A stretch of 38,741 bases of DNA from Clostridia bacterium (GCA_017522515.1 JAFWZH010000216.1:1-38741), one strand, 5' to 3'; shown: positions 16,521-26,898, counted from the stretch's first letter. The notes: generated by a model from the letters alone, not told the origin. A program made the numbers and translations.

Positions 16521-17849
16521 ATGACAAAATATACCATAAACGGAGGTTATGTTTTAAGAGGAGAGGTTATGATATGCGGTGCAAAAAACGCTGTTTTACC
16601 GGTGTTATCTGCAACATTAATTAACAAAGGTGTTTCAAGAATTATTAACTGTCCCGATATTTCCGATGTAAGAATAACAATGGATATTCTCAAAGATCTC
16701 GGCTGCAAAGTTAAATTTATAAAAAAATCTCCGGGAAACATCATTGAAGTAGATGCCACAGAAGTAAATAAGTCCAAAATAGATGCCGGCAAGGCATGTC
16801 TTTGCCGCTCTTCCGTAACCTTTTTAGGTGCACTCACAGCAAGATTAAAAGAAGCAGAAGTTGCTTATCCGGGCGGTTGCACAATCGGAGAGAGACCTAT
16901 CGATATTCACGAGACAGCAATGCGTGAAATGGGTATAGAAACAACCTTGAATAACACCCATATAAAAACAAAAGTTTGTAGAAATGACTGCAATACAGAA
17001 CCAATCAAAAACATTTATTTAAAATTTCCCAGCGTAGGCGCCACAGAAAACGCAATGATGGCGGCGGCAGGATTAGAAGAAAATGTTATAATTTACGGAG
17101 CCGCAACCGAACCGGAAATTCTGTGTCTCGGCAACTATTTAAAGGCATTAGGCGTCAAAATACAAGGTTTGGGAACAGGCTGTATCAAGATAAAGGGACA
17201 AAAGGAGTATTCAAAAGAAAATTTAATATTCAGAATAATACCTGACAGAATTGAAGCATCTACATATTTTATTACAGCAGCTGCAGTAGGCGATGGTATT
17301 TCCGTACATGGTTGCTGTAGTGAACATTGTAAAGAAACTTTAAAAATTTTGCGTAACATGGGCTGTAATATAAAAGAGCACAAATATAAATATGACGGCC
17401 AGGAGCAGTCAGTCATTGAAATTTCAGATGGCGCAATAAGAAAAAAACTGAAATCTCCGGGAGTAATTATCGCCGATGCTTACCCCTCTTTTCCGACAGA
17501 TGCACAATCACTTATACTTCCCCTTCTTGCAGTAGCAAAAGGAGAAACGTATGTCATTGATAAAATATTCCCAAAAAGATTCAAGGCAGCCGAAGAATTA
17601 ATTAAAACGGGAGCAAAAATTAAGTATACGGATTTCGGAATACATATTACAGGCAGAAATCATCTAAAAGGCAATATTCTGTATTCTTATGATTTACGAG
17701 GCGGCGCATCTATGATAATTGCCGGTCTTTTAGCACGCGGACAGACAATAGTACACGACGAAGATTACATAAAAAGAGGTTATGAAGGTTTAACCGAAAA
17801 GATTCGCGCATTAGGCGGCAACATTACGGAAAGTCACGTCGACCCGTGA
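16521..17849 (+). CDS. murA: UDP-N-acetylglucosamine 1-carboxyvinyltransferase
   Basis: First committed step of peptidoglycan precursor synthesis: transfers enolpyruvate from PEP to UDP-GlcNAc in the cytoplasm. 442 residues, two-domain EPSP-synthase fold. GAKNAVLPVLSA holds K22-N23, C120 in YPGGCTIGERPIDIH is the catalytic, fosfomycin-sensitive cysteine, and SFPTDAQSLILPLLA plus DLRGGASMIIAGLLARG are late family motifs. Compared with most MurA the segment CRSSVTF replaces the usual RAS loop, a moderate divergence. ATG 16521 follows GGTGA; the GTG at 16509 lacks a site. A TATAAT at 16499-16504 is a possible -10. It converges on ftsW with 12 bp between stops, an unusual placement facing the dcw cluster. 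Confidence 0.95.
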   Translation: MTKYTINGGYVLRGEVMICGAKNAVLPVLSATLINKGVSRIINCPDISDVRITMDILKDLGCKVKFIKKSPGNIIEVDATEVNKSKIDAGKACLCRSSVTFLGALTARLKEAEVAYPGGCTIGERPIDIHETAMREMGIETTLNNTHIKTKVCRNDCNTEPIKNIYLKFPSVGATENAMMAAAGLEENVIIYGAATEPEILCLGNYLKALGVKIQGLGTGCIKIKGQKEYSKENLIFRIIPDRIEASTYFITAAAVGDGISVHGCCSEHCKETLKILRNMGCNIKEHKYKYDGQEQSVIEISDGAIRKKLKSPGVIIADAYPSFPTDAQSLILPLLAVAKGETYVIDKIFPKRFKAAEELIKTGAKIKYTDFGIHITGRNHLKGNILYSYDLRGGASMIIAGLLARGQTIVHDEDYIKRGYEGLTEKIRALGGNITESHVDP

Positions 17850-17861
17850 ATGGGGCGGTAA

Positions 17862-19052
17862 TTAAAACTTGTCATAATGAGACTGTTTTGAAATATTAAG
17901 AAGAATTCCCATACCCGCCAACAGAATAACAAGTGAAGTTCCACCGTAGCTAAAAAACGGTAAAGAAATTCCCGTAACAGGCATAGAAGACGTTACAACT
18001 GCAACATTCATTAAAACCTGAACTGTAATCAACATGGTAATTCCGAAGGCAGTAAGCGAAGAAAATTTATCAGGCGCATGACGTGCAATCTTAAAGCCTC
18101 GCCAAATAAACAATGCAAATAAGCCGAGAACGAGAGCTACGCCTACAAAACCAAGTTCTTCTGCCAATATAGATAAAATAAAATCGTTGTACGGTTCAGG
18201 CAAATAAAGGTATTTCTGGACACCCTGACCAAATCCCTTTCCAAAAAGTCCGCCGGATGCAATTGCATACAGAGATTGCATAATTTGGTAGCTGTCACCT
18301 GATGTATCACGTTCAGGATCAAGGAATGTCGTAAAACGCTCGCCTATATATGAGAAGTCAACCATTCCGGAGGCAAAAACAACTGCCGCCAATCCTACAA
18401 CGCCTGCAGCCATTAAAATGTATGTTGGCAATTTAACCCTGCCGGCAAACATCATTGCCACCATAACGAGACCTATTATCATAACGCAGCTTATATGTGG
18501 TTGCAAAGCAAGCAGAAGTATACCTACTCCAACGGGAATAATATATATTACCACACCCATCAAACGCACTGCCTTGTGAGACAAACCAGGTTTCGAAAAA
18601 ACATAGGCCAGAAAAAGAATAACTGCAATTTTGTAGAATTCCGAAGGCTGAAATGTTATTCCGATTTTAAGCCAACGCTTGGCGTAGTTAAGAGTGATAC
18701 CCATAATCTGAACAAGCACCAAAAGAACATTGCAGCCAATAAAAAACGGTATTGTAAATTTCGCCAAGAATTTATAATCTATAAAGCTCACAAAAGCCAT
18801 TGCAACAACACCTATAACAGCATTTAACAACTGGTCTTTAAGTACTGCATAGGCAGAACCTGCCTTCGATGCATAGGCAGTGGCAGAGCTGGCACTGAAA
18901 ACCATCATGGTTCCCAAACCTAAAAGTAAAACGATTGATAAAAGCAACCAAAAATCAGGCTGATTATATCGTATGCTTTCACGTACACGCCGCTTCACGT
19001 CCTCCATTGAATTACTCTTATTCTTTCTTTCTTTATTATCAGACGGAATCAC
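17862..19052 (-). CDS. ftsW: FtsW/SpoVE-type peptidoglycan glycosyltransferase (SEDS)
   Basis: Polytopic SEDS protein of about ten helices that polymerises lipid II with a partner class B PBP, here probably the PASTA PBP in the same cluster. Family signatures are LLGLGTMMVFSASSATA, NYAKRWLKIG with FQPSEFYKIA, GFGQGVQKYLYLPEPYNDFI, ILAEELGFVG and ISLPFFSYGGTSL. The cytoplasmic N-terminus is long and charged. GTG 19052 has GGGGAGG eight bases upstream; a GTG at 19061 abuts that site directly and is less likely. It ends the cluster: no murG follows. SpoVE of sporulation is an alternative name; sequence alone cannot separate them. Confidence 0.9.
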   Translation of the reverse strand: MIPSDNKERKNKSNSMEDVKRRVRESIRYNQPDFWLLLSIVLLLGLGTMMVFSASSATAYASKAGSAYAVLKDQLLNAVIGVVAMAFVSFIDYKFLAKFTIPFFIGCNVLLVLVQIMGITLNYAKRWLKIGITFQPSEFYKIAVILFLAYVFSKPGLSHKAVRLMGVVIYIIPVGVGILLLALQPHISCVMIIGLVMVAMMFAGRVKLPTYILMAAGVVGLAAVVFASGMVDFSYIGERFTTFLDPERDTSGDSYQIMQSLYAIASGGLFGKGFGQGVQKYLYLPEPYNDFILSILAEELGFVGVALVLGLFALFIWRGFKIARHAPDKFSSLTAFGITMLITVQVLMNVAVVTSSMPVTGISLPFFSYGGTSLVILLAGMGILLNISKQSHYDKF

Positions 19053-19099
19053 TTGCTCCACCTCCCCTTTCTTTGCTTGCTTTACTTTTAAAAATCAGA

Positions 19100-20074
19100 T
19101 TATTTTATGGATAAAAAAGTTAATATGCAGCACAGTAACGTAAAAATCCAAAATACTATAACAACTTTTCGTTCACTCCATCCGCAAAGTTCAAAATGAT
19201 GGTGTATAGGTGCCATACGGAAAAGTCGCTTGCCTTTTGTCATCTTAAAGAAACCTACCTGAAGTATTACGGACAATGCTTCTATTACAAAAACTGCACC
19301 TGCAATAATAAGAATCAACGGTCTTTGAAGCATAATTGCGCAAGCACCTATTGCTCCGCCTATAGCCAAAGAGCCTGTGTCTCCCATGAACACTTTTGCA
19401 GGATTTGCATTGAATAATAAAAATCCGAGTAATCCTCCTGCCATTGCAACAGAAAAATACGCAACAGAATCATTGGGACACAGCATAACAGAAATTGCTG
19501 TAAACAACATGCACACAATAAATGAAGATCCGGCACACAAACCGTCAAGACCGTCTGTAAGATTAACTGCATTTGTAGCAGAAAGAAGTACAAGCACAGA
19601 AAACGGAATAAAAAGCCACGAAATATTTAAGCTTGTTTTTAATCCGAAAAACTCAATGATGATAGAATTATCAACGTAATCTTTATAAGTAATATAAAAT
19701 ACGAAAGCTAAAGAGACAACAAACAACAAAACCATTTTTTGGTAAGGTTTTAATCCATCCTTGCTCTTTTTTCTTATTTTAATAAAATCATCAAGGAAAC
19801 CAACAAAAGCAAAGCCAACCGTAGTCCAAAGCAAAGGAATTATCTGAGGTGCAATATCAGCAAAATACATCACAAGAGATACAATTATAATCGGTGTAAT
19901 AAAAATCAAAGCTCCGATAGTAGGCGTGCCCTGCTTTTTAAGATGCGTCTGCGGTCCATTATATCTGATTGTCTGCCCAAATTTCAAACGTCTTAAAAGC
20001 GGAATATAAAACGGAGCCAGCAATACAGCTCCTGCAAACGTAACTAAAAAAGCAATTGTCAACTTTGTTGTCAT
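19100..20074 (-). CDS. mraY: Phospho-N-acetylmuramoyl-pentapeptide transferase
   Basis: Membrane enzyme that attaches phospho-MurNAc-pentapeptide to undecaprenyl phosphate, making lipid I. 324 residues with about ten helices. GQTIRYNGPQTHLKKQGTPT is the family opening, FVGFLDDFIKI holds the DD metal/lipid motif, NAVNLTDGLDGLC the NxxxxTDGLDG motif, GDTGSLAIGGAIG the GDTGSL site, and MAPIHHHFELCGWSE the HHH loop. All are intact. ATG 20074 has GGAGG nine bases upstream. Directly after murF; murD, which usually follows mraY, is absent and ftsW comes next after 47 bp. Confidence 0.97.
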   Translation of the reverse strand: MTTKLTIAFLVTFAGAVLLAPFYIPLLRRLKFGQTIRYNGPQTHLKKQGTPTIGALIFITPIIIVSLVMYFADIAPQIIPLLWTTVGFAFVGFLDDFIKIRKKSKDGLKPYQKMVLLFVVSLAFVFYITYKDYVDNSIIIEFFGLKTSLNISWLFIPFSVLVLLSATNAVNLTDGLDGLCAGSSFIVCMLFTAISVMLCPNDSVAYFSVAMAGGLLGFLLFNANPAKVFMGDTGSLAIGGAIGACAIMLQRPLILIIAGAVFVIEALSVILQVGFFKMTKGKRLFRMAPIHHHFELCGWSERKVVIVFWIFTLLCCILTFLSIK

Positions 20075-20100
20075 GTAAATAAACCTCCGTGTTTTGCAAC

Positions 20101-21498
20101 TTATACGCCAAAATGAATCAAGGCTTCGGAAATAATATTCATTTTCATAGCATTTGAACCCTTTACAAGTATGGCAAGTCGTTTTCCTTTACAGATGTAC
20201 TCTTTTATCAGCGGAAGTAACACATTGGCACCTGCCGCAGAATCATTTGTGTGTATTTTTTTCTCCCCCGAAAACACATCATAATATAACATAGAATTAT
20301 GACCTACTGCAAGAAGTATATCTGCATGTTGAGCAGCAAGCATTCCGACTTTACTGTGGGATTTTTCAGTCATTTCTCCAAGCTCAAGCATATCTCCCAA
20401 AGCAGCAATTTTTATATCTGCTTTCATTTCGCCCAATACAGAAAGCGACACCTCCATAGACTCCGGACCTGCATTATATGTGTCGTCAATTATATATCCC
20501 CATGGCATTTCGATAATTTTTTGCCTTGAAACGTCTTTTCCAAACTCAGAAAGAGTTCTTACAGCATCCTCTACAGAAATCCCTGCGGTCTTTGCAACAC
20601 AAATAGCAGCCATGCTGTTATACACATTATGTACACCCGGAACCTTAAGACAAACATCAAATTTTTCACCTGTGGGTGTAAAGAGTAAATAGTTGCTACC
20701 GTGTATATTTTCTGCCTTGTAGTCAGAATTATCTTCTGTGCCAAAATATATAATTTTAGGACACGTAACACCATATTCCGACAAAATATTACGCACAATA
20801 TTTTCTTGAGAAAGCATATCATTATCGCCATTAAGCACAAGTGTGCTGTCAGCCTTCATACCTTTACAAACCTCAAGTTTGGCTTTCAGAATGTTTTCCC
20901 TCGAACCAAGGAGTTCTAAGTGCGCAACTCCTATATTTGTAATAACCGCAATGTCAGGTTTAACAATATTTGTAAGATATTCAATCTGTCCCATGCCGCG
21001 CATTCCCATTTCCGCAACAAGTACCTGATGCTCTTTTTCCAATCCCATAACTGTAAGCGGCAGACCTAATTCATTATTGTGATTAAGCTTAGATTTAAGT
21101 GTTTTGTACTTCTGCGCAAGAACAAAAGCAATCATGTCTTTTGTAGAAGTTTTACCAACGCTGCCTGTTACTGCCACTTTTATAAGAGAGTTTCCTCTTT
21201 CACGTATTATTCCGGCTGCTATATCACCCATCGCCTTTTCTGTGTTATCAACTGCCACAACATTTCTGTCTTCAGCTGCTACGGAATATCCTTTTTGCAC
21301 CATTGCTGCAGCGGCACCTGCTTTAAATGCAGTCTCAACAAAACGATGACCATCCGTGTTTTCTCCCTTAAGAGCTATAAAAAGACTGCCTTGCTCTGCT
21401 TTTCTCGAGTCAATAACACCATTTGTGACAATAACATCTTCATCCCCATAGACTGTACCGGAGGTGTATTCTGCAATTTTTTTTATGTTCAGATTCAT
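20101..21498 (-). CDS. murF: UDP-MurNAc-tripeptide--D-Ala-D-Ala ligase
   Basis: ATP-dependent ligase adding D-Ala-D-Ala to the UDP-MurNAc-tripeptide in the cytoplasm. 465 residues in three Mur-ligase domains. The N-terminal domain has GVIDSRKAEQGSLFIALKGE; the P-loop is VTGSVGKTSTKDMI; the central domain has NHNNELGLPLTV, MGMRGMGQIEYLT and NIGVAHLE; the C-terminal domain has DDTYNAGPESMEVSL and LGDMLELGE. The start at 21498 has AAGG before it and lies seven bases after murE. All motifs are present and the length is normal. Confidence 0.97.
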   Translation of the reverse strand: MNLNIKKIAEYTSGTVYGDEDVIVTNGVIDSRKAEQGSLFIALKGENTDGHRFVETAFKAGAAAAMVQKGYSVAAEDRNVVAVDNTEKAMGDIAAGIIRERGNSLIKVAVTGSVGKTSTKDMIAFVLAQKYKTLKSKLNHNNELGLPLTVMGLEKEHQVLVAEMGMRGMGQIEYLTNIVKPDIAVITNIGVAHLELLGSRENILKAKLEVCKGMKADSTLVLNGDNDMLSQENIVRNILSEYGVTCPKIIYFGTEDNSDYKAENIHGSNYLLFTPTGEKFDVCLKVPGVHNVYNSMAAICVAKTAGISVEDAVRTLSEFGKDVSRQKIIEMPWGYIIDDTYNAGPESMEVSLSVLGEMKADIKIAALGDMLELGEMTEKSHSKVGMLAAQHADILLAVGHNSMLYYDVFSGEKKIHTNDSAAGANVLLPLIKEYICKGKRLAILVKGSNAMKMNIISEALIHFGV

Positions 21499-21505
21499 AA
21501 TTACC

Positions 21506-22990
21506 TTATTCCTCTATTCCTCTCAAAATTTCTCTTACTATTTCTCTTTCATCAAAATGAACTGTTCTGTCTGCAAAAATCTGTTCTGTTTCATGTCCTT
21601 TTCCTGCCAAGATAATAACATCACCAGGCTGTGCATTTTTTATTGCATACTCAATAGCCTGTTTCCTGTCCACGATACAAATATAGTCTGCGCCCGTGGG
21701 AATTATGCCTTTTTCTATATCCTTTACTATACTCTCAGGGTTTTCGCTTCTCGGATTGTCTGATGTAATTATTGTAAAATCAGCAAATTTTCCCGCTGTC
21801 TCTCCCATAAGAGCTCTCGGTCTGTTTCGATCTCCGCCACAACCGAAGAGAAAAACAGTTCTTTTGGCGTACTCTTTAACTGTCGTCAATATATTTTCAA
21901 AACTGTCAGGATTATGAGCATAATCTATTAATACAGAAAAATCTTTACCTGTTGGCACGTTTTCCGCCTTTCCCGGCACGAAAACATTTTTCAAACCCTC
22001 TATTGCGTATTTGGGTGAAATTCCTTCTATATATGTACATGCAAAAGCACAAAGAGAATTATATATACTAAATTTTCCCGGTATAGGCACCTTAATATGA
22101 TATGTTTCTTTTGCTGTAACAATGTCATACTCCACACCGTTATAATTCTTTACTATATTTTTAGCTTTAAAATCACTCTCACAATCTATACCGTATGTAT
22201 AAATTTTTGCTCCTGATTTTTTTGCACTGTCTATCATTATATGAGAATATGAGCTATCTGCATTAATTAAGGCATTACCGCACATCGAAAAAAGCTTTGC
22301 CTTTGCCTCTGCATATTCCTCCATATTCGCGTGTTCATTCTCGCCTATATGGTCTTTTGAGAGGTTTGTAAATACTGCTGTAGAAAATTTGCAAAATCCT
22401 ACTCTGTCAAGGTGCAATCCTTGAGAGGAAACCTCCATAATACATGTATTAATTTCTCTTTCTTTCATTTTGCAGAGTAATTCTTGCAATACATTTGCCT
22501 CCGGTGTTGTGCGCTCTGTGGGGATTTCTTCGTCTCCTATTTTATTGCATATTGTGCCGATAAGGCCTGTGTCAAGTTTTGCCGCTTTATATATAGACCT
22601 TATCATATATGATGTTGTTGTTTTTCCTTTTGTGCCCGTAATTCCCACAAGACTGATTTTGTGCGACGGATTTCCGTATAGAGATGCACTAAAAGCAGCC
22701 AAGGCTTTGCGTGTGTCTTTTGTGTAAATAACAGGTACATCTAAAGCTATTCCATATTTGGCAAGAGCTTCCGGATTTTTCGCGACAACAGCAACAGCTC
22801 CTGCTTCTACAGCTTTTTGAGCAAACTTATGTCCATCTGTAACATAACCCTCAATGCAGATAAACAATGAACCTTCCACGCATTTTCTATTATCAATTTC
22901 TATTGTTTTTATATTAATTCTGCTAATGTCATAAGTGCCATTATATTCTGTTGTTATTTCATTAGTTTTTATAACATCATATAAATTCAT
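21506..22990 (-). CDS. murE: UDP-MurNAc-L-Ala-D-Glu--meso-diaminopimelate ligase
   Basis: Adds the third residue of the peptidoglycan stem. 494 residues: N-terminal UDP-binding domain (KCVEGSLFICIEGYVTDGH), ATP P-loop GITGTKGKTTTSYMI, TTPEANVLQELL, MEVSSQGLHLDRV and TNLSKDHIGEN in the central domain, and C-terminal FGCGGDRNRPRALMG and TSDNPRSENP. The DNPR motif is the marker for meso-diaminopimelate as substrate, rather than lysine, so the wall is predicted to be DAP type. ATG 22990 overlaps the PBP stop by one base (TGATG), with GGAGG upstream, so translation is probably coupled. An in-frame TTG just before is unlikely. Confidence 0.97.
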   Translation of the reverse strand: MNLYDVIKTNEITTEYNGTYDISRINIKTIEIDNRKCVEGSLFICIEGYVTDGHKFAQKAVEAGAVAVVAKNPEALAKYGIALDVPVIYTKDTRKALAAFSASLYGNPSHKISLVGITGTKGKTTTSYMIRSIYKAAKLDTGLIGTICNKIGDEEIPTERTTPEANVLQELLCKMKEREINTCIMEVSSQGLHLDRVGFCKFSTAVFTNLSKDHIGENEHANMEEYAEAKAKLFSMCGNALINADSSYSHIMIDSAKKSGAKIYTYGIDCESDFKAKNIVKNYNGVEYDIVTAKETYHIKVPIPGKFSIYNSLCAFACTYIEGISPKYAIEGLKNVFVPGKAENVPTGKDFSVLIDYAHNPDSFENILTTVKEYAKRTVFLFGCGGDRNRPRALMGETAGKFADFTIITSDNPRSENPESIVKDIEKGIIPTGADYICIVDRKQAIEYAIKNAQPGDVIILAGKGHETEQIFADRTVHFDEREIVREILRGIEE

Positions 22991-25308
22991 CAACCTGCAA
23001 CCTCCGTATCATTATTAATTAATTCCAATTCTATTACAGAGCCCTTATTTACGACCGTTCCCGCCTCTATGCTTTGCGAAACTACGTTTCCAATGTTATT
23101 TGCGTGAACGTTAAGTCCCATATTATTCAGTGTTTCTACTGCTTCCGCAAGAGAATATCCAACAAGATTTGGCACAGTTACTGTTTTTCTTGTGCTTTCT
23201 TGACTCGTATAAAGCACAACGCTTGAGCCGGACATAACGTATGAATTATATCTTGGAATTTGCTCTGTAACTGTTAGCTGTGACAAGTCTGCACTTGAGT
23301 CAGCGTCTGCAATAATATATGAAAAACCCTGTGCTTTTAGTTCTTCAATGGCTTTTTCTACTGTCTTATTTGATACATTCGGAACGTATTTCTTTACCAT
23401 CATGCTTGTTTTGTCGAGCTCAGTATATCTTTTTTCAATCTCCATATATGTAAGTATTTTTTCAATAAGGTCGCCTGCTACAGGTGCCGCATGCTTACCT
23501 CCTGAGGCTGATGTGCCATCTTCCGGCGCCGGGTGATCAAGCATTACTAAAATAACAACTTCTGGATTATCAGCAGGTGCTATTCCGCAAAATGATGCTA
23601 TGTAACGGCCATCTGTTTCTGATGTGGTTGTTTGTGAAGTTCCGGTTTTACCTGCAACTCTGTAACCTGAAACGTATGCGTTACTTCCCGTACCTGAAGC
23701 TACAACTTGTTCCAACATGTTCATAAGCTCTTTTGATGTGCTTTCTGAAATAACTTGACGAACGACTTGGGATTCATAGCTTTTTACAACAATTCCGTTA
23801 CTGTCAGTAATTTCCTTTACAATTCTAGGTTTCATAAGTTTTCCACCGTTGGCAATTGAGCAATACGCCGTTGCCAATTGTATGGGAGTAATCTGAACTC
23901 TTTGTCCGAAAGACGTAACAGCCATGTCAATTTCCGTAGGATTAGTATGGAAAATACTGTTAGCTTCTCCCGAAAGTACGATTCCTGTTTTGCTTTTAAA
24001 TCCAAAAGCTTCTATATACTCATAAAACTTATCAATTCCTATATCAAGGGCAAGCTTTGAAAATACAGGGTTACAGGAATTTTTAACTGCGTCGGCAAAA
24101 GTTTCCGAGCCGTGGTCCTGATATTTTCTCCAACAACGAATTTGCCAACCTGACAAATCAAGAGGTGCGTCACTTACAATCGAATTTTTGTTTATACGGC
24201 CTTCTTCAATACCCATAGCCGCTGTGATGGACTTAAATGTAGAACCGGGCTCATACGTATCTGTCAGTGCTTTGTTTCTCCAAACAGTTTCGTATAACTT
24301 TTTAACATTTTCTTCTGTATTGCCAATCCATGTACTCTCATCTTCTCCCGGAGGCGCAGCATACGGATCATTTAAGTTAAAATCAGGATAAGATGCCATT
24401 GCTAATACATCGCATGTAGACGGTTGCATTACAACAATCGCACCGCCTTTGATTACGTTAAATTCGTCAATTGTTTCTTTTAATGCTTTTTCTACCATAC
24501 TTTGAACAGTTGCATCTATTGTAAGTACTGCATTATATCCGTCGGTAGGATCAAGTCTCGTTACTTCATCATAGGGAAGCTCATTTCCGGCTGCGTCAAC
24601 AGCTGTGATTATTCTGCCGTCTGTACCTGTAAGTAATTCATCAAGGGCAACCTCAACACCACAAACAAGTCCCTGGTCATCTTTTCCTGTAAAACCAATA
24701 AGATGGCTTGCAAGTTTTCCGTTGGGGTAATATCTGGTAGTGTCTTCATCGACGTAAACACCTTTTATTTTTTCTTCTTTTAACCAAGCCTTTATCTCTT
24801 CGCCTTTTTTCAGGTCGATATTTTCTGCAATCAGCTTATATCGACCTTCTGTTTTAATCTGTTTTAAAATATGATTGTAGTCCATATTTAGGAATTGCGA
24901 TAATCCCTTGGCTATTTTTTCCTGATATTGCTCTACTGTCAGGCCTTTTGACGGATTATCATGTATAATTTTTTGATTTACGTTAACTAAATAAGAAGAT
25001 ACACTGATTGCCAAGACATTCCCGTTTCTGTCTGTAATAGTGCCTCTCTTAGCAGAAATTGTCCTCCATGAATTTTGCTGTGTATATGCCTTTTTGGTAT
25101 AATAATCTCCCTTTATAAATTGATAATAAGCAAAGCGAAAAAGCAGTACTGCCAAAAGAGCCATAACCGCAACACAAACTGCAATTGATTTTCCTGCAAT
25201 CTTATCGTCCCTGTCTTCACTCTCGTATGACATCACTGCCTTAATGACGTTATTCTTTTTTGTTTTTTTGTCGCCGTCACGGTCAACATTACGGGAATTC
25301 TTAGCCAC
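22990..25308 (-). CDS. Class B penicillin-binding protein with two PASTA domains (FtsI/SpoVD type)
   Basis: Division or sporulation transpeptidase, 772 residues, single-pass membrane protein with a short charged cytoplasmic tail and a hydrophobic segment near 45-65. RGTITDRNGNVLAISVSS starts the dimerisation domain. Transpeptidase motifs are STFK (about residue 355), SCN (about 407) and KTGTS (about 553). After the transpeptidase domain, two PASTA modules cover roughly 640-765, including TVTVPNLVGYSLAEAVETLN. It lies between ftsL and murE, the usual place of pbpB or spoVD; PASTA tails favour both equally. GTG 25308 has GGAGG nine bases upstream. Likely partner of the FtsW-like protein of this cluster. 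Confidence 0.94.
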   Translation of the reverse strand: MAKNSRNVDRDGDKKTKKNNVIKAVMSYESEDRDDKIAGKSIAVCVAVMALLAVLLFRFAYYQFIKGDYYTKKAYTQQNSWRTISAKRGTITDRNGNVLAISVSSYLVNVNQKIIHDNPSKGLTVEQYQEKIAKGLSQFLNMDYNHILKQIKTEGRYKLIAENIDLKKGEEIKAWLKEEKIKGVYVDEDTTRYYPNGKLASHLIGFTGKDDQGLVCGVEVALDELLTGTDGRIITAVDAAGNELPYDEVTRLDPTDGYNAVLTIDATVQSMVEKALKETIDEFNVIKGGAIVVMQPSTCDVLAMASYPDFNLNDPYAAPPGEDESTWIGNTEENVKKLYETVWRNKALTDTYEPGSTFKSITAAMGIEEGRINKNSIVSDAPLDLSGWQIRCWRKYQDHGSETFADAVKNSCNPVFSKLALDIGIDKFYEYIEAFGFKSKTGIVLSGEANSIFHTNPTEIDMAVTSFGQRVQITPIQLATAYCSIANGGKLMKPRIVKEITDSNGIVVKSYESQVVRQVISESTSKELMNMLEQVVASGTGSNAYVSGYRVAGKTGTSQTTTSETDGRYIASFCGIAPADNPEVVILVMLDHPAPEDGTSASGGKHAAPVAGDLIEKILTYMEIEKRYTELDKTSMMVKKYVPNVSNKTVEKAIEELKAQGFSYIIADADSSADLSQLTVTEQIPRYNSYVMSGSSVVLYTSQESTRKTVTVPNLVGYSLAEAVETLNNMGLNVHANNIGNVVSQSIEAGTVVNKGSVIELELINNDTEVAG

Positions 25309-25359
25309 CCTACCATGCCTCCTGTCCTATACGGTAAAATATATGCCGCGTTCCCGTAA

Positions 25360-25869
25360 TTATATCACTCCAAAAAACTGCTTTATATCCTTAAACAATC
25401 TTTTTACAAACGGAATGTCCTCATTGCTTTCTTCTTTTGTAAATTCGGTATTTTTATACTCAGTTTGATCCGGTGTTTCTACATCAATGTATTTAATTTG
25501 ATAAGAAAACGGTTTATGCATTCCAAGCTTTGTTTCTGCTATTTCAGCTATCTCTGCAATATTCATATTGCTTTCGATATCTACTTGAAGATTTTGCACT
25601 ACTGCATTTTTTTGCTGGTATTCCTGCTCTAATTTATGATTTTCGTAATTGATCTGTGTAACCGATGCATATCGGAAAGCGACTGTCAATCCCATCATTA
25701 CAAGTATAGTAATTCCAACAATAATATTGCGTTTTGTCTTCTTGTCTTCTTTCTTTCTTCTAAGCTCAGTGAGTATAATTCTCTTTTCCTCTATTTTTTC
25801 TTCCGGAATTACATACTCCTCCGGACTTGCACTATACTCGTACTGATACGCGTTGTTTCCCCTATTCAT
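25360..25869 (-). CDS. ftsL: FtsL-like septum protein
   Basis: 169-residue bitopic protein in the FtsL slot between rsmH and the PBP. The cytoplasmic N-terminus (1-60) is long and charged (KIEEKRIILTELRRKKEDKK), a single hydrophobic segment follows (about 65-88), and the outer region starts with a short coiled coil (NYENHKLEQEYQQKNAVVQN) and an AETKLGMHKP segment typical of FtsL/DivIC. It should join the divisome with DivIC/DivIB. FtsL is poorly conserved, so the call depends on topology and position as much as sequence. ATG 25869 follows AGGTGGGG. The tail of about 40 residues is rich in acid and aromatic residues. Confidence 0.85.
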   Translation of the reverse strand: MNRGNNAYQYEYSASPEEYVIPEEKIEEKRIILTELRRKKEDKKTKRNIIVGITILVMMGLTVAFRYASVTQINYENHKLEQEYQQKNAVVQNLQVDIESNMNIAEIAEIAETKLGMHKPFSYQIKYIDVETPDQTEYKNTEFTKEESNEDIPFVKRLFKDIKQFFGVI

Positions 25870-25914
25870 TTTTTAGTCCCCACCTGTTATCTTTTGTTCT
25901 TTTTAATTACAAAC

Positions 25915-26886
25915 TCATCTTTTTTCAAATACTCGCAACTTAGCGCTGTGAGAACGATTGTTCACCGACTGCTCATTTTCGGTGGCAACAATAGGTTTGT
26001 TTGTAATAATTTTCCCCTTTGACTTTTTTCCGCAGACACATACCGGAAAACTTGCCGGACATGTACACGGATTTGCAGCCTGTTTTAATTTGTTTTTTAC
26101 AATCCTATCTTCTAAAGAGTGAAACGTAATTATGCACAAACGACCATTTTCGCTCAAAATGTCGAGTGCAGCATCAATTCCGTTCTCAAGTACCTCTAAC
26201 TCTTTGTTAACTTCAATACGGATTGCCTGAAATGTTCTTTTTGCCGGATGACCGCCCTCCTGCCTCGCTCTTGGCGGAATAGCAGCCTTCACAGCTTCTG
26301 TCAGCTGAAAAGTTGTTTCAATAGGTGTTACCTGCCTTTTTTTACAAATTGCTCTTGCTATGGCAACAGCCCATTTTTCTTCACCATAGTCACGAATTAC
26401 TCTTATCAGCTCTTTTTCTGAATATTCATTAACTACAGTTTTTGCGTTTAATTCAGCTTCTTGATTCATCCTCATATCTAAAGGTGCATCAAAACGATAG
26501 CTGAATCCTCTTTCAGGTTCGTCGAACTGATATGACGATACTCCTATGTCAAGTAAAATACCATCAATCTTCAATTCTCTTCCTTTATCTTTTAAAACAT
26601 CTTCTGCTGCTTCTGACATCTTCTCAAAGTTTGTTTTGACTATAGCATATTCTGCTTCGCTCTTATAGTCTTTTTTCACTTTCTCCAATCTTGCAGAAGC
26701 CGCTCTGATTGCATCTATATCCTGGTCTAAACCAATTAAAATACCATTTTTGCCTAATTTCTGTAAAATGTGCGAGCTATGACCTGCTCCGCCCAAAGTT
26801 CCGTCAATATAAACACCGTCAGGCTTTATATTTAACATTTCTATACATTCCTGTAACAATACCGGTTCATGACTGAATTCTGCCAT
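25915..26886 (-). CDS. rsmH: 16S rRNA (cytosine1402-N4)-methyltransferase
   Basis: AdoMet-dependent enzyme methylating N4 of C1402 in the ribosomal P site. 323 residues. [16 protein letters not shown] is the family start, [14 protein letters not shown] the AdoMet loop, [20 protein letters not shown] the conserved central block, [21 protein letters not shown] and [14 protein letters not shown] the later blocks; [11 protein letters not shown] near the end is also typical. A CxC..CxCGKKSKG cysteine cluster near residue 285 is common in clostridial versions. Start ATG 26886 follows GGTG. It is second in the cluster, 12 bp after mraZ. Confidence 0.97.
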   Translation of the reverse strand: MAEFSHEPVLLQECIEMLNIKPDGVYIDGTLGGAGHSSHILQKLGKNGILIGLDQDIDAIRAASARLEKVKKDYKSEAEYAIVKTNFEKMSEAAEDVLKDKGRELKIDGILLDIGVSSYQFDEPERGFSYRFDAPLDMRMNQEAELNAKTVVNEYSEKELIRVIRDYGEEKWAVAIARAICKKRQVTPIETTFQLTEAVKAAIPPRARQEGGHPAKRTFQAIRIEVNKELEVLENGIDAALDILSENGRLCIITFHSLEDRIVKNKLKQAANPCTCPASFPVCVCGKKSKGKIITNKPIVATENEQSVNNRSHSAKLRVFEKR

Positions 26887-26898
26887 ATCTTTACACCA

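Noticed and set aside
21079..21615. 178-residue plus-strand frame across murF and murE
   Set aside because: Antisense shadow of two well-supported genes; no family resemblance.
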